Below, one piece after another: positions 50,984 through 60,405 of a DNA stretch of 64,000 bases. The position numbers and the translations under genes are program-made. The stretch's first letter is position 1; each line of letters opens with the position of its first letter. Origin of the DNA: an uncultured Poribacteria bacterium (GTDB lineage: Bacteria; Poribacteria; WGA-4E; WGA-3G); contig OX639973.1 of assembly GCA_951828385.1 (NCBI GenBank), positions 620,001 to 684,000 on the forward strand, read 5' to 3'. Under the pieces are notes generated by a model, which did not search any database, was not told where the DNA came from, and was given only the letters and a program-made list of their open reading frames with translations.

Positions 50984-52555
50984 GTGGAAACCAAGTTTCA
51001 AGAACTCAAAACCCGTCTGCTTGAGGTGAATGATATATCGTCCGCTGCCGGATTGCTCTATTGGGATCAGTCCACTTACATGCCACCGGGGGGAGCTGCG
51101 GCGCGGGCACGCCAAACTGCGACACTCGGACGATTGGCGCACGAGAAATTTACGGACCCAGCTATCGGAAAATTGCTTGATGCGCTTGAACCTTATGAAA
51201 AAAGCCTCGCTTATGACTCTGATGAAGCAAGTCTTCTCCGGGTTGCACGGCGAAAATACGAACGCGCTATCAAAATACCGGCAGCATTCACAGCGGAAGT
51301 GGCGAATCACACTTCTGAATCCTACCAAGTGTGGACTGAGGCACGTCCGGCAAATGACTTTGAGCGGGTACGTCCGTATCTCGAAAAAACACTGGAATAT
51401 AGCAGACAGGCAGCCAACTTTTTTCCGGGTTATGATCACATCGCGGATCCCCATATTGAGTCCAGCGATTACGGGATGAAAGCAGCGGATGTGAGTCGTG
51501 TCTTTGCTGAATTGCGCCAAGAACTCGTTCCGATGGTTTCTGCTATCACCTCACAAGCACCTGCTGACGATGCGTGTTTACACCAACACTTCCCTGAAGA
51601 GAAACAACTCGCATTTGGCTTGGAAGTCGCCCAACAATTCGGCTACGACATGAATCGAGGACGGCAGGATAAGACGCACCATCCGTTTATGACGAAGTTC
51701 TCACTCGGTGATGTGAGAATTACAACTCGGACGAAAGAGAATTTTCTCGGTGATGCGTTGTTCAGCACGTTGCACGAAACTGGACACGCGCTTTATGAGC
51801 AAGGCATCCGTATGGATTATGAAGGCACACCCCTCGCTCGGGGTACATCGTCCGGTGTCCACGAAAGTCAGTCGCGGCTCTGGGAAAATTTAGTCGGACG
51901 CAGCCGAGGATTTTGGCATCATTACTATCCGAAACTTCAAAGTATCTTTCCTGAACAACTCGGTGCTGTGCCAAAGGATACATTCAACCGAGCAATCAAT
52001 AAAGTAGAACGTTCTCTCATTCGCACAAACGCCGACGAGGTGACATACAACCTGCACGTCATGTTGCGTTTCGATCTGGAGTTGGCTATGCTGGAAGGGA
52101 CTCTGGAAATTCGAGACCTACCGGATGTATGGCGTGAACGGTTTGAAGCAGATTTCGGTATCGTGCCACCGGATGATAAAGACGGTGTTTTACAAGATGT
52201 CCACTGGTATTTTGGGTTGATTGGCGGTTCATTTCAAGGATATACGCTCGGCAACATTTTAGGTGCGCAATTTTACGCATCTGCTTTCAAGGCGCATCCT
52301 GAAATTCCGACTGAAATTAAGAGGCAAGGCAAGTTTAGTACGCTGCACAACTGGTTGAAAGAGAATCTTTACCAACACGGGTCGAAATATACGGCACCAG
52401 AAATCATTGCACGCGCAACCGGAAGTCCGCTTTCTATTAAACCCTATATGGCGTATCTGCGCTCAAAATATGGTGAGTTATACGATTTGGACGGTTGTGG
52501 GCCAGAGCAGTGGGTGGAGATGATGGAAACGTGGCCCGATGGGGACGCTTCATAA
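50984..52555 (+). CDS. M32-family carboxypeptidase (Taq-type)
   Basis: A 523-residue zinc carboxypeptidase. The metal motif HETGH is at 264-268, with the third ligand glutamate about 26 residues later in GVHESQSRLWENLVGR. The long alpha-helical N-terminus with WDQSTYMPPGG is characteristic of the family. It releases C-terminal amino acids and has broad specificity. A GTG start follows GAGAGGAG. There is no signal peptide, so it is cytoplasmic. Confidence 0.93.
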   Translation: METKFQELKTRLLEVNDISSAAGLLYWDQSTYMPPGGAAARARQTATLGRLAHEKFTDPAIGKLLDALEPYEKSLAYDSDEASLLRVARRKYERAIKIPAAFTAEVANHTSESYQVWTEARPANDFERVRPYLEKTLEYSRQAANFFPGYDHIADPHIESSDYGMKAADVSRVFAELRQELVPMVSAITSQAPADDACLHQHFPEEKQLAFGLEVAQQFGYDMNRGRQDKTHHPFMTKFSLGDVRITTRTKENFLGDALFSTLHETGHALYEQGIRMDYEGTPLARGTSSGVHESQSRLWENLVGRSRGFWHHYYPKLQSIFPEQLGAVPKDTFNRAINKVERSLIRTNADEVTYNLHVMLRFDLELAMLEGTLEIRDLPDVWRERFEADFGIVPPDDKDGVLQDVHWYFGLIGGSFQGYTLGNILGAQFYASAFKAHPEIPTEIKRQGKFSTLHNWLKENLYQHGSKYTAPEIIARATGSPLSIKPYMAYLRSKYGELYDLDGCGPEQWVEMMETWPDGDAS

Positions 52556-52584
52556 ACCTGATCACGTCTGAATGGAGAACAATT

Positions 52585-53106
52585 ATGGGAAACGGACGGT
52601 TACTCCTTCTTTTACCCCTCTGTGCGCTTTTGCAAGCATGTGGAGGGCTTAAGCTGATTGATGTTCCCAAAAGTTCTGCTGCATTGCAACTGACAACAGT
52701 ACAACAGCAGAAAGTTCAACCGAAACTGAAACTCATCCGTGATATTGTTGAGGATTACGATTTTGAGAAGAAACAGTTAGAGTCGGATTATCAGGTGTTT
52801 CGGGCAGGCATCACGCAACGACAGTCTGGTCGATATGAAGACAGATTCACGGACACACGGACGAGACGGGATCTATATGAATTTCGGGATGAGGCACGAA
52901 AATTTCTAAGACAGCGCAACATCTACCTCAACGAAATTAAAGATCTAATAGAGGAAGTCGCAGCAGAACTGACCCACGATCAACGTGTTAAATTGGCTGA
53001 ACTGAAACTCCCGAAACTGGAAGTGCCGCTGATGCTCCAGCGCGATCCTTACAGCGAACTCCGCTATATCCCGAATCATCCACTCGGTGGGGTAGATGTG
53101 TTTTAA
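52585..53106 (+). CDS. Small helical lipoprotein (Spy/CpxP-like)
   Basis: A 173-residue lipoprotein with a lipobox LLQAC at about 15-19. The mature part is almost entirely helical and charged, with patterns such as TTVQQQKVQPKLKLIRDI and LTHDQRVKLAELKLP. Periplasmic Spy/CpxP-like or zinc-resistance-associated proteins have this look (helical hairpin with an LTxxQ motif), but this assignment is tentative. The ATG at 52585 follows TGGAGAA. It is 29 bases after the M32 gene. Confidence 0.6.
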   Translation: MGNGRLLLLLPLCALLQACGGLKLIDVPKSSAALQLTTVQQQKVQPKLKLIRDIVEDYDFEKKQLESDYQVFRAGITQRQSGRYEDRFTDTRTRRDLYEFRDEARKFLRQRNIYLNEIKDLIEEVAAELTHDQRVKLAELKLPKLEVPLMLQRDPYSELRYIPNHPLGGVDVF

Positions 53107-53148
53107 TTTGTTAGGCGGTATTCTACCTTCACAAAAAAAGGAACGACA

Positions 53149-55191
53149 ATGAAGACAATAATACGTCTGATTCTAACAGCATTTTTAGTGATATTTGCTT
53201 TCACGTCAAATACTTATGCTGAAGATTATACAAAGTTGAGTTTACCCGAAGGTGCAAGAGCACGTATTGGCAAGGGAGCTATAAAGGAAATCGCCTATTC
53301 CCCCGATGGCACACGTCTGGCGGCGATAAGCGATGCTGGTATTTGGATTTACGAGACACAAACCGGTATAGAACTTAATCTTCTTGTAGACCACACCGGT
53401 TCTAACATTAGGCTGCCCCCTCGAAGCACACGGTTTACGTTTAGTCCTGATGGGAAACTAATCGCTTCTACAGATGGTAAGCGTAAAGACAAGACAATTC
53501 GGCTGTGGGATACTACCACAGGCAAAATTATACGAAAACTCACAGGGCATACACATTATGTCCATAGCATAGCCTTTAGTCCTGATGGTCAGACGATTGC
53601 TTCCGGCAGTTTAGACACAACCATTCGTTTATGGGATGTTGCTACAGGCAAAACGATTCAACAGTTTAAAATGCCCGACAATTCCAGAGCCAACGGTGTA
53701 GCGTTTAACCCTGACGGCCAGGCTATTGCTGTTGGAAACCACGGCAATACGCTTCATTTATGGGATGTTGCCACAGGCAAAACGATTCAACAGTTTGAAA
53801 TGCCCGACAATCCCAGAGTCAAGAGTGTAGTGTTTAGCCCTGATGGTCAGACGATTGCTGCTGGAGGCTACTACAATACCGTTCATTTATGGAACGTTGC
53901 CACAGGCGCACACATACGAACGCTTAAGGGCGATGGACGGGAGACAATAGGAGATATATCGTTTAGTCCAGATGGAACACTGATCGCCTCCAGTAGCTTC
54001 CTCATCATTCATTTATGGGATGTTCGCACCGGCACAATTTTTCAAGAGCTTAAACACAGTGGCACTACGGTATCGTTTAGTCCGGATGGCAAGACATTTG
54101 CCAGTATAAGTGGAAACGGTATTCGAATATCGGATGTTCGCACCGGCAGAACTCTCAGAACGTTTGAAGGACATACGAGTTCTTTTGGCAGCATAACGTT
54201 TAGTCCGGATGGAACGTTGCTCGCTTCCGGAAGTGGTAGCAACTTTCGTTTATCGGATGTTCGCAGCGGCAAAACTCTCAAGACACTTAAGGGACATGCT
54301 GGATATGACGTATCGTTCAGTCCGGATGGGCAGCTACTCACCTCTGCGGGCGGGGAAGACACTACCATTCGGCTGTGGGATGTCGCCACCGGTGCGATGC
54401 TACAAACGCTTAACGGACATACGAATCCTGTCTATTGGGTCTCATTCAGTTCTGATGGTAAAACGCTCGCCTCTATTGGTGTGAGCGGGACTCCCGAGAA
54501 CATAAATAGGACGCTTCGGCTATGGGATGTTGCCACAGGGACAGAAATAACAACTCTCAACAAGCATTCAGAGGCCGTAGGTATTGTATCGTTTAGTCCT
54601 GATGGGAAATTACTTGCTACTAAACGTCAGGACAATAATATGCATCTATGGGATATTCACACCGGTACTATAATCCAAACGTTTGTTGGGCATACGAGTC
54701 CTATCCATAGGGTTTCGTTCAGCCCTGATGGAAAAACACTCGCATCTAGAGATCGGGACAAGACTATTCAGCTGTGGGATGTCGCCACCGGCACGCCCCT
54801 CCGCACGCTTGAGGGGGGGAGGCAGCCCATCCATGGGGTCTTCCTGTTCAGTCCGGATGGGCAGATACTTGCTTCTGCGGGCGGTAAGGACAAAATTATT
54901 TGGCTATGGGATGTTGCCACAGGCACAATTCTACGACGCTTTAGGCATAGGGAGATTGCCACAAGTGTATCGTTTAGCCCTGATAGCAAAACAATCGCCA
55001 GTGCAAGTTGGGACAGTACCATTCGTATATGCGACGTTGCCACAGGCAAAATTTTACGAACGCTTCGAGGGCATACGCGTGGGGTCTATGCCGTATCGTT
55101 TAGTCCTGATGGCAAAACAATCGCCAGCACAGGTGCAGAAGACGGTATTATGTTTTTATGGGATGCCACGCCTTCACGGGAAAAGGAGTAA
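53149..55191 (+). CDS. Exported WD40-repeat protein with about 15 blades
   Basis: A 680-residue protein with a signal peptide (1-24, ending NTYAEDY) and about 15 WD40-type repeats of roughly 42 residues, each with an FSPDG turn and an IRLWDVATG strand. Fifteen blades are more than one propeller needs; two seven-bladed propellers are likely. Such proteins are scaffolds that bind other proteins. It has no enzyme domain. The repeats are very alike at DNA level too, so recombination within the gene is plausible. It is followed 17 bases later by a beta-helix protein. Confidence 0.88.
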   Translation: MKTIIRLILTAFLVIFAFTSNTYAEDYTKLSLPEGARARIGKGAIKEIAYSPDGTRLAAISDAGIWIYETQTGIELNLLVDHTGSNIRLPPRSTRFTFSPDGKLIASTDGKRKDKTIRLWDTTTGKIIRKLTGHTHYVHSIAFSPDGQTIASGSLDTTIRLWDVATGKTIQQFKMPDNSRANGVAFNPDGQAIAVGNHGNTLHLWDVATGKTIQQFEMPDNPRVKSVVFSPDGQTIAAGGYYNTVHLWNVATGAHIRTLKGDGRETIGDISFSPDGTLIASSSFLIIHLWDVRTGTIFQELKHSGTTVSFSPDGKTFASISGNGIRISDVRTGRTLRTFEGHTSSFGSITFSPDGTLLASGSGSNFRLSDVRSGKTLKTLKGHAGYDVSFSPDGQLLTSAGGEDTTIRLWDVATGAMLQTLNGHTNPVYWVSFSSDGKTLASIGVSGTPENINRTLRLWDVATGTEITTLNKHSEAVGIVSFSPDGKLLATKRQDNNMHLWDIHTGTIIQTFVGHTSPIHRVSFSPDGKTLASRDRDKTIQLWDVATGTPLRTLEGGRQPIHGVFLFSPDGQILASAGGKDKIIWLWDVATGTILRRFRHREIATSVSFSPDSKTIASASWDSTIRICDVATGKILRTLRGHTRGVYAVSFSPDGKTIASTGAEDGIMFLWDATPSREKE

Positions 55192-55208
55192 CAACTGGAT
55201 TCTTTTCA

Positions 55209-56486
55209 ATGGATTATTATGTCAGTCCACTCGGTGACGATTCAAATAGCGGTTTGTCCGAAAAACAGCCTTGGCGAAGCATCGAACAGGTGAACGCTAC
55301 GGAGCTGTTCCCAGGCGACTCGGTCTGGTTTAAAGCGGATCAAACCTTCGTCGGAAACCTCCACTTGGTGAAGGTTAAACAGAGTCAGACAAACAAAGCA
55401 CGTGTTGTAGCAATTGGGTCGTATGGACCGGGTAGAGCGACGATTGACGCAGGGTCTGGCACCGGTTTCACAGCAAAAAACAGAGGGGGTGTGCACCTCG
55501 TAAACCTCAATTTCGTCGGTGCTGGCGCATCAAAAAATACCGGTTCCGGTATCTCGTTCATGAATACCTTACCCGGAGACACCAAGTTATCAGATATTGG
55601 GATTCATCGGGTAGATGTCAGCGGATTCAGGTACGCCGGGGTCAATTTCACAGCACAACCGATTGATATGAGTTGGAGCGGGTTTCGTGATGTCAAAATT
55701 ACAAACACCACGAGCCACGACAACGGCGACGCGGGTATCAGCTGTATCGGTGCTTGGAATCCAGATCAAAAGGGTTACGCGCACGCTGATTTTTATATCG
55801 GCAATTGTAGTACCTATAGGAACGCGGGGATCCCCGGCAAGGGCAGCCATTCCGGGAGCGGTATTGTTCTCGCGCAGGTAGATGGCGCGATTATTGAGTA
55901 TTGTCGCGCTTATGAAAATGGCAGTCTAAACGATTACGAAGGCGGTGGTCCCGTCGGAATATGGGCTTGGGATGCCAACCGTGTTGTGATTCAGTTCAAC
56001 GAATCTCATCATAACCGAACGGGCAGCAGTAAAGATGGCGCGGGCTTTGATCTGGATGGTGGTGTGACGAATTCAGTCGTTCAGTATAACTATTCCCACG
56101 ACAACGATGGTGCTGGGTACCTACTGGCACAGTTTGAGGGCGCGCGCCCGTTTTACGGTAACGTTCTCCGCTATAACCTGAGTGTAAACGACGGCAGACG
56201 GAATCGTTATGGAGGCATCCATCTCTGGTCTACGGGTGCGAACGGTGGTATCGCGGACACAACTTTTTATGCGAATCGCATCTACACGGCACAATCCGCC
56301 CATGGAAATCCGGCTGCGGTTGACTGTTCGAGCAAAGCGATTCGTAACATCCGTTTCTACAATAACTGTTTCCAAACGGATGGAAAGGCGATATTAGTCC
56401 GTGGTGAGACGAATCGAAACGCAGTATTTGAAGGTAACAGTTTTGGAACAAATTATGGGTTTTCAAGAGTTCCAGTCCGGATATGA
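55209..56486 (+). CDS. Parallel beta-helix protein (pectate-lyase-like)
   Basis: A 425-residue protein beginning MDYYVSPLGDDSNSGLS, a start typical of polysaccharide-active right-handed beta-helix proteins. Repeated coils follow (for example GFRDVKITNTTSHDNGDAG, RVVIQFNESHHN, NSVVQYNYSHDND). Catalytic residues cannot be assigned, so lyase activity is only possible. No signal peptide is visible at this start, which is odd for such a protein; the frame does extend 17 codons upstream without a good ribosome site. It is convergent with the nucleoside hydrolase, with two bases between stops. Confidence 0.75.
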   Translation: MDYYVSPLGDDSNSGLSEKQPWRSIEQVNATELFPGDSVWFKADQTFVGNLHLVKVKQSQTNKARVVAIGSYGPGRATIDAGSGTGFTAKNRGGVHLVNLNFVGAGASKNTGSGISFMNTLPGDTKLSDIGIHRVDVSGFRYAGVNFTAQPIDMSWSGFRDVKITNTTSHDNGDAGISCIGAWNPDQKGYAHADFYIGNCSTYRNAGIPGKGSHSGSGIVLAQVDGAIIEYCRAYENGSLNDYEGGGPVGIWAWDANRVVIQFNESHHNRTGSSKDGAGFDLDGGVTNSVVQYNYSHDNDGAGYLLAQFEGARPFYGNVLRYNLSVNDGRRNRYGGIHLWSTGANGGIADTTFYANRIYTAQSAHGNPAAVDCSSKAIRNIRFYNNCFQTDGKAILVRGETNRNAVFEGNSFGTNYGFSRVPVRI

Positions 56487-56488
56487 TT

Positions 56489-57451
56489 TCACTGAAGTCG
56501 TTCAAAAAAATCGTCCAAAAACGCTTCAGCGGTTACCTTAACACAGACTTGCGCGTTTGGATTGAAAGGTTGGCGTTCTCGTCGTAGATCGGCAACCGTC
56601 ATGCCGTTCGTCAAAGTGCCCTCGGTCTCAACCTGTACGTAGGCATCAACACTCTTAAAATAGTCTGGATATGTGAGCATACCAATCGGCAATGCATCGT
56701 GGATATGAAGTCCCCAGAACCCGACGTGTTGACGATAAAATTCCATACAAGCTTGCGTGGAATCCTTGAGGAACCGCGAAATCGGACTGTCTCGTTTATC
56801 GACTTCGGCGTGCAACCGTTCACCTGTTAAGATAACTTGGTGTGTTGCGTCAAGCGGCGCGATGTGGACAGGCACACCGAACTGGAAAACTTCGTCCGCT
56901 GCATGCGGATCGACGAAGATATTAAACTCTGCCGTTGTTGTGACATTGCCGTATTCTTCAAACACACCACCCATGACAACAATCTTCCGAAGCCGTCGCA
57001 TTTTAGGCGCATCTTTACGGATCGCCTTCGCGATGTTCGTCAAGGGACCCAGCGTCACAATAACCAGTTCATCTGGATAACGGGCTGCCATCTCAAGAAT
57101 AAGATCAACCCCTGCCATTGATGAGACCTCAGTGTTGGCAGGAGGATACAGCAGACTGCCGTTAGCAGTGCGCAATTGGCTGGTATTCCCTAAGCCGTCT
57201 TCACCGTGGACGTGTGCTGCAGTTACGAGAGGTTTAACGAGCGGTTGTGCTTCGCCTTGCGCAATAACGGGAAACTGGTCAAGGTCAAGCACGCCAAGAA
57301 TTGTGAGTAGGTTTTGTGTGGCTTGCACGACAGGTGTATTCCCGCAAACGGTCGTTATTGCTTCTACGTGTAATTCAGGTGAGCGCAGTGCCAGAAGGAT
57401 GGCAAAAGCGTCGTCTACCCCTGGATCAGTGTCTATAAGGATTCGTTGCAT
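56489..57451 (-). CDS. Inosine-uridine-type nucleoside hydrolase
   Basis: A 320-residue enzyme. The calcium-binding motif DTDPGVDDAFA lies at residues 7-17. Other blocks include TTVCGNTPV, LIVTLGPLTNIA (seen as VIVTLGPLTNIAKAI) and MGGVFEEYGN. It hydrolyses the N-glycosidic bond of ribonucleosides for salvage. The ATG at 57451 has AAAGGC upstream; longer open frame upstream is not supported. It is a single gene on the minus strand. Confidence 0.92.
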   Translation of the reverse strand: MQRILIDTDPGVDDAFAILLALRSPELHVEAITTVCGNTPVVQATQNLLTILGVLDLDQFPVIAQGEAQPLVKPLVTAAHVHGEDGLGNTSQLRTANGSLLYPPANTEVSSMAGVDLILEMAARYPDELVIVTLGPLTNIAKAIRKDAPKMRRLRKIVVMGGVFEEYGNVTTTAEFNIFVDPHAADEVFQFGVPVHIAPLDATHQVILTGERLHAEVDKRDSPISRFLKDSTQACMEFYRQHVGFWGLHIHDALPIGMLTYPDYFKSVDAYVQVETEGTLTNGMTVADLRRERQPFNPNAQVCVKVTAEAFLDDFFERLQ

Positions 57452-57534
57452 TTTTTGCCTTTCTATCTTGTGTTTTATTGATTTTACCATCACAAAACGA
57501 TTTTGTCCAATTATAGAATACTTTTTCCGATTTG

Positions 57535-57555
57535 TAGCGCAAACTGTTCGTTTGC
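57535..57555. repeat. Short palindromic repeat (relative of 24619-24677)
   Basis: GTAGCGCAAAC followed by TGTTC and GTTTGC forms a hairpin, and shares the GTAGCRCAAAC core of the long inverted repeat between the LRR genes. Confidence 0.4.
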
Positions 57556-57723
57556 AGCACACACAAGCACAAACGCAATAAGGTTTAGCTAAATAGCCCT
57601 GGACCGCCTCTAACTTTTCCTTTTTTTTTCTTGAATGGTATGGTAAAATAAATTAACCTTTTAACCAAAATACGGTATATACGCTATCTTTATCTTGTAA
57701 AACTGAAGTCAAGGGGATTCATC

Positions 57724-58344
57724 ATGCTAAATGGGCGGGCGATATGTCTTGGGGTTCTCTGTGTCTTTTTTATTCCCTCTGTGGTGTTCGCGCAATCACA
57801 GTCGGCAACTGAGACAATTATTGAGAAGATATATCAATCAGAGGGGAAGGTCCGTGAACATGTAGCTACGGAAGTCGCAGACATTAAGAAAGAAATTTCG
57901 GCAGTTGATACAAAAGTTGAAACCCTTAGTACCAAGGTTGGAACTCTCAGTACAGATGTAGCAGTAAATAAGACGAATATAGCGAACATGCAAGACGATA
58001 TACGCGATTTAAAAGGGGCGGTGGATAGGATTTGGTACGGCATATTAGGAGTTTTGGGAACTCTGATACTTTCTATCGCGGGTTATTTTTTCAAATCATG
58101 GCGGGAAAGTCAAGGTAAAGCGGACAATGTGGACGTGGTAGATCGCTTAACTGAACAAATCACCAATCTAACCTCAGCACAGGTAGAAATCTCAGCCCAA
58201 ATCACCAGACTCATTTCAGCACAAGCAGAAATTTCAGCAACGAAAGACGTTCCCGGAGACCCGAAAGCACCGAGCGAGGAGGGGTTAGACGAGTTAACAG
58301 GCAACATCCGGTCTCAACAGCGTGATATAGGGGAAAGAGTCTGA
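57724..58344 (+). CDS. Coiled-coil membrane protein
   Basis: A 206-residue protein. A signal peptide or N-terminal helix (residues 1-23) precedes a long coiled coil with regular repeats (ETLSTKVGTLSTDVAVNK), a membrane helix at about 104-124 (GILGVLGTLILSIAGYF) and a second coil at 135-170. I do not recognise a family; it is similar in layout to the small gene at 50405-50671. Its last base overlaps the first base of the TPR gene start codon (ATGA-type coupling), so both proteins are made together. Confidence 0.55.
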   Translation: MLNGRAICLGVLCVFFIPSVVFAQSQSATETIIEKIYQSEGKVREHVATEVADIKKEISAVDTKVETLSTKVGTLSTDVAVNKTNIANMQDDIRDLKGAVDRIWYGILGVLGTLILSIAGYFFKSWRESQGKADNVDVVDRLTEQITNLTSAQVEISAQITRLISAQAEISATKDVPGDPKAPSEEGLDELTGNIRSQQRDIGERV

Positions 58345-59060
58345 TGGAAAACACTAAAAACTCAATTGAGGAACCTACATCCGCAGAAGCCTACGTCAAT
58401 AGAGGTGATGAGTTCTACGATCAAGGCGATTATCAGGCTGCTATTTCCGATTATGATGCGGCGATCTATCTTAATCCTGAATATGCGATAGCCTACTACA
58501 ACCGAGGAAACGCCAAAGACGAACTGGGAGACCTTGAATGTGCTATTTCCGATTATGATGAGGCGATCCGTCTTGACCCTGAAGATGCGATAGCCTATAA
58601 CAACAGAGGAAACGCCAAAAGCCGAATAGGAAAGTATTTTGAAGCCATTTCTGATTTTGACCAAGTGATCCGTCTTGACCCTGAAGATGCGATAGCCTAC
58701 TACAACCGAGGAAACGCCAAAAGCCGATTGGGACACCCCGAGGCTGCTATCCCTGATTATGACGAGGCGATCCGTCTTGACCCTGAAGATGCGGGAACCT
58801 ACAACAACAGAGGCATTGCCAAAAGCCGAATAGGAAAGCATTTTGAAGCCATTTCCGATTATAATGAGGCGATCCGTCTAAACCCTGAAGACGCAACAGT
58901 CTATAACAATCGAGGGAACGCCAAAAGCCGACTGGGACACCCTGGGGCTGCTATTGCTGATTATGATGAGGCGATCCGTCTAAACCCTGAATATACGAGG
59001 GCCCGTGCCAACCGAGAAAACGCGCAAAAAGAACTTAGGAAACGTGAGAAAGAAACTTAG
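58344..59060 (+). CDS. TPR-repeat protein
   Basis: A 238-residue soluble protein with six consecutive 34-residue tetratricopeptide repeats and a partial seventh (AIAYYNRGNAKSRLG, then DYDEAIRLDPED in each). The DNA repeats are also close to identical at 102-base spacing, which suggests recent tandem duplication. TPRs bind other proteins; the natural partner could be the coiled-coil protein whose gene it overlaps. It ends in a basic tail with no membrane segment. Confidence 0.88.
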   Translation: MENTKNSIEEPTSAEAYVNRGDEFYDQGDYQAAISDYDAAIYLNPEYAIAYYNRGNAKDELGDLECAISDYDEAIRLDPEDAIAYNNRGNAKSRIGKYFEAISDFDQVIRLDPEDAIAYYNRGNAKSRLGHPEAAIPDYDEAIRLDPEDAGTYNNRGIAKSRIGKHFEAISDYNEAIRLNPEDATVYNNRGNAKSRLGHPGAAIADYDEAIRLNPEYTRARANRENAQKELRKREKET

Positions 59061-59309
59061 GTACCCCTTTCCACTCTTCCATTTCCATCCTGAAAATTCC
59101 CGAATCCGACAAACCCCCGTTCAGACAACCAGCAGATTCATCTTCAGTGAGCAAAAAATTGCCTGCAGCACTTACTATGTAGGCTATCATGAAAAATACG
59201 TAAGTCCAAAAAAATAAATTTGCACTTCTAATCGCTAAAATCATCGAAAACACAGTTGTGGCTTAGATTTAGAAGCACTTCATAAAATTCACAGCATTCT
59301 CGATTTGCT

Positions 59310-60116
59310 ATGAAAACCATGAAATTTTACACCATTTTTTGGCATCCCAATTTATCGAATATCTGTTTTGCCTTACTTCTTTTTTGTTGTTCCCCGATCG
59401 CAGCACAAGTGAATATCTTTACAGGCGAGACGATGCAGCAGATGCGCTTGGAGCCGGGTTGGTATAACAGCATTAACTTGGATGTGACCTATCGTACCGG
59501 TAATACAGATCTGCTTACCTCACGTACCCGATTTCGCTCGGATTATCTGTCAAAGACGTATCACGGCTTTATTTTTGGGAGTCTCCAGCAAGGTCGGAAA
59601 AGCGGTGCTTTTTTTATCAATAAGGGCATGGCACATGCGCGAATTATCCGAAATCTGGCGCAGCATGTCCTTTTTGAATCTTTCGTTCAAAAACAATTCA
59701 ACGACTCTATTCTCTTAAACGATCGGAATTTGGTAGGTGGCGGGATTCGGTTCGACTTGCATCCGTCAAGTTCTAAATTTAATATCTATCTCGGTATAGG
59801 TGCGATGTGGGAACATGAGCGCATTAATGACAAAGATGCTGGTGAGATGACAACCCGTATCATTCGAGCAACGAACTATGTCAATTGGACTGGACACCTC
59901 GATGAACGGATTACAACGAGCGCAACTGGGTATTATCAGGTTCATACACGGCGTTTTGAGGACTATCGCATTCTTTTTCAGGGGAGCCTTACATTTCAGC
60001 TCACAACGAAGTTAGCGTTTCCGCTCCGAGTGAATTTCCGATACGATAGTGAACCCCCAACCGGTATTCGTAAACATGATGTGGAAATTTTTAATGGATT
60101 GCGGTATACTTTTTAA
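59310..60116 (+). CDS. DUF481-like outer-membrane beta-barrel protein
   Basis: A 268-residue exported protein. A signal peptide ends near AAQVN. The mature part begins LEPGWYNSINLDVTYRTGNT, the DUF481 (YdiY) pattern, followed by about ten amphipathic strands and a terminal strand ending RYTF. The function is unknown; relatives are induced by salt stress in some bacteria. No strong ribosome site precedes the ATG. The tail pattern RYDSEPPT is shared with the protein at 35510-36262. Confidence 0.72.
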   Translation: MKTMKFYTIFWHPNLSNICFALLLFCCSPIAAQVNIFTGETMQQMRLEPGWYNSINLDVTYRTGNTDLLTSRTRFRSDYLSKTYHGFIFGSLQQGRKSGAFFINKGMAHARIIRNLAQHVLFESFVQKQFNDSILLNDRNLVGGGIRFDLHPSSSKFNIYLGIGAMWEHERINDKDAGEMTTRIIRATNYVNWTGHLDERITTSATGYYQVHTRRFEDYRILFQGSLTFQLTTKLAFPLRVNFRYDSEPPTGIRKHDVEIFNGLRYTF

Positions 60117-60151
60117 TGGTTATTGGTTATTGGTTATCGGTTATCAGTTAA
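60117..60151. repeat. Heptamer tandem repeat
   Basis: TGGTTAT is repeated three times, followed by CGGTTAT and CAGTTAA (60117-60151). Short tandem repeats like this are prone to slippage. It follows directly after the stop codon of the DUF481-like gene. Confidence 0.6.
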
Positions 60152-60277
60152 GAGGCTCTTATGGCAGTTGCGAATTCTGCCCATTCCACAAATATTTCGG
60201 GTCTGATAATACCAAATCTAAAAAATAAAGTCGCATTATAGAGATTTTGGAACGCTATGAGGCATCCAAATATAAGA

Positions 60278-60325
60278 GCGCAATAATGCACTTCGCATTT
60301 GGGCGAGTACGCCGCAGAATTGCGC
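60278..60325. repeat. 48-base repeat with three-way-junction potential, copy 2
   Basis: It matches 29780-29827 at 46 of 48 positions. The outer stem GCGCAAT/ATTGCGC and the first inner hairpin AATGC-acttc-GCATT are identical. The second inner stem is shortened from four to three pairs (GCG/CGC). A TTTTTT run follows 13 bases after its end. Confidence 0.65.
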
Positions 60326-60405
60326 AACTACGAGCCAGTTTTTTGTTAATGACAGGCGTTTATTTAGAAATCGTATAACTTATAGCTACAAAAAAGGAGG
60401 ATCTT

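Noticed and set aside
53149-55191. Regular repeats that could suggest a CRISPR array
   Set aside because: The repeats are WD40 coding units of about 126 bases in one frame, with no constant direct repeat and unique spacer pattern. The same applies to the TPR gene at 58344 and the LRR genes.
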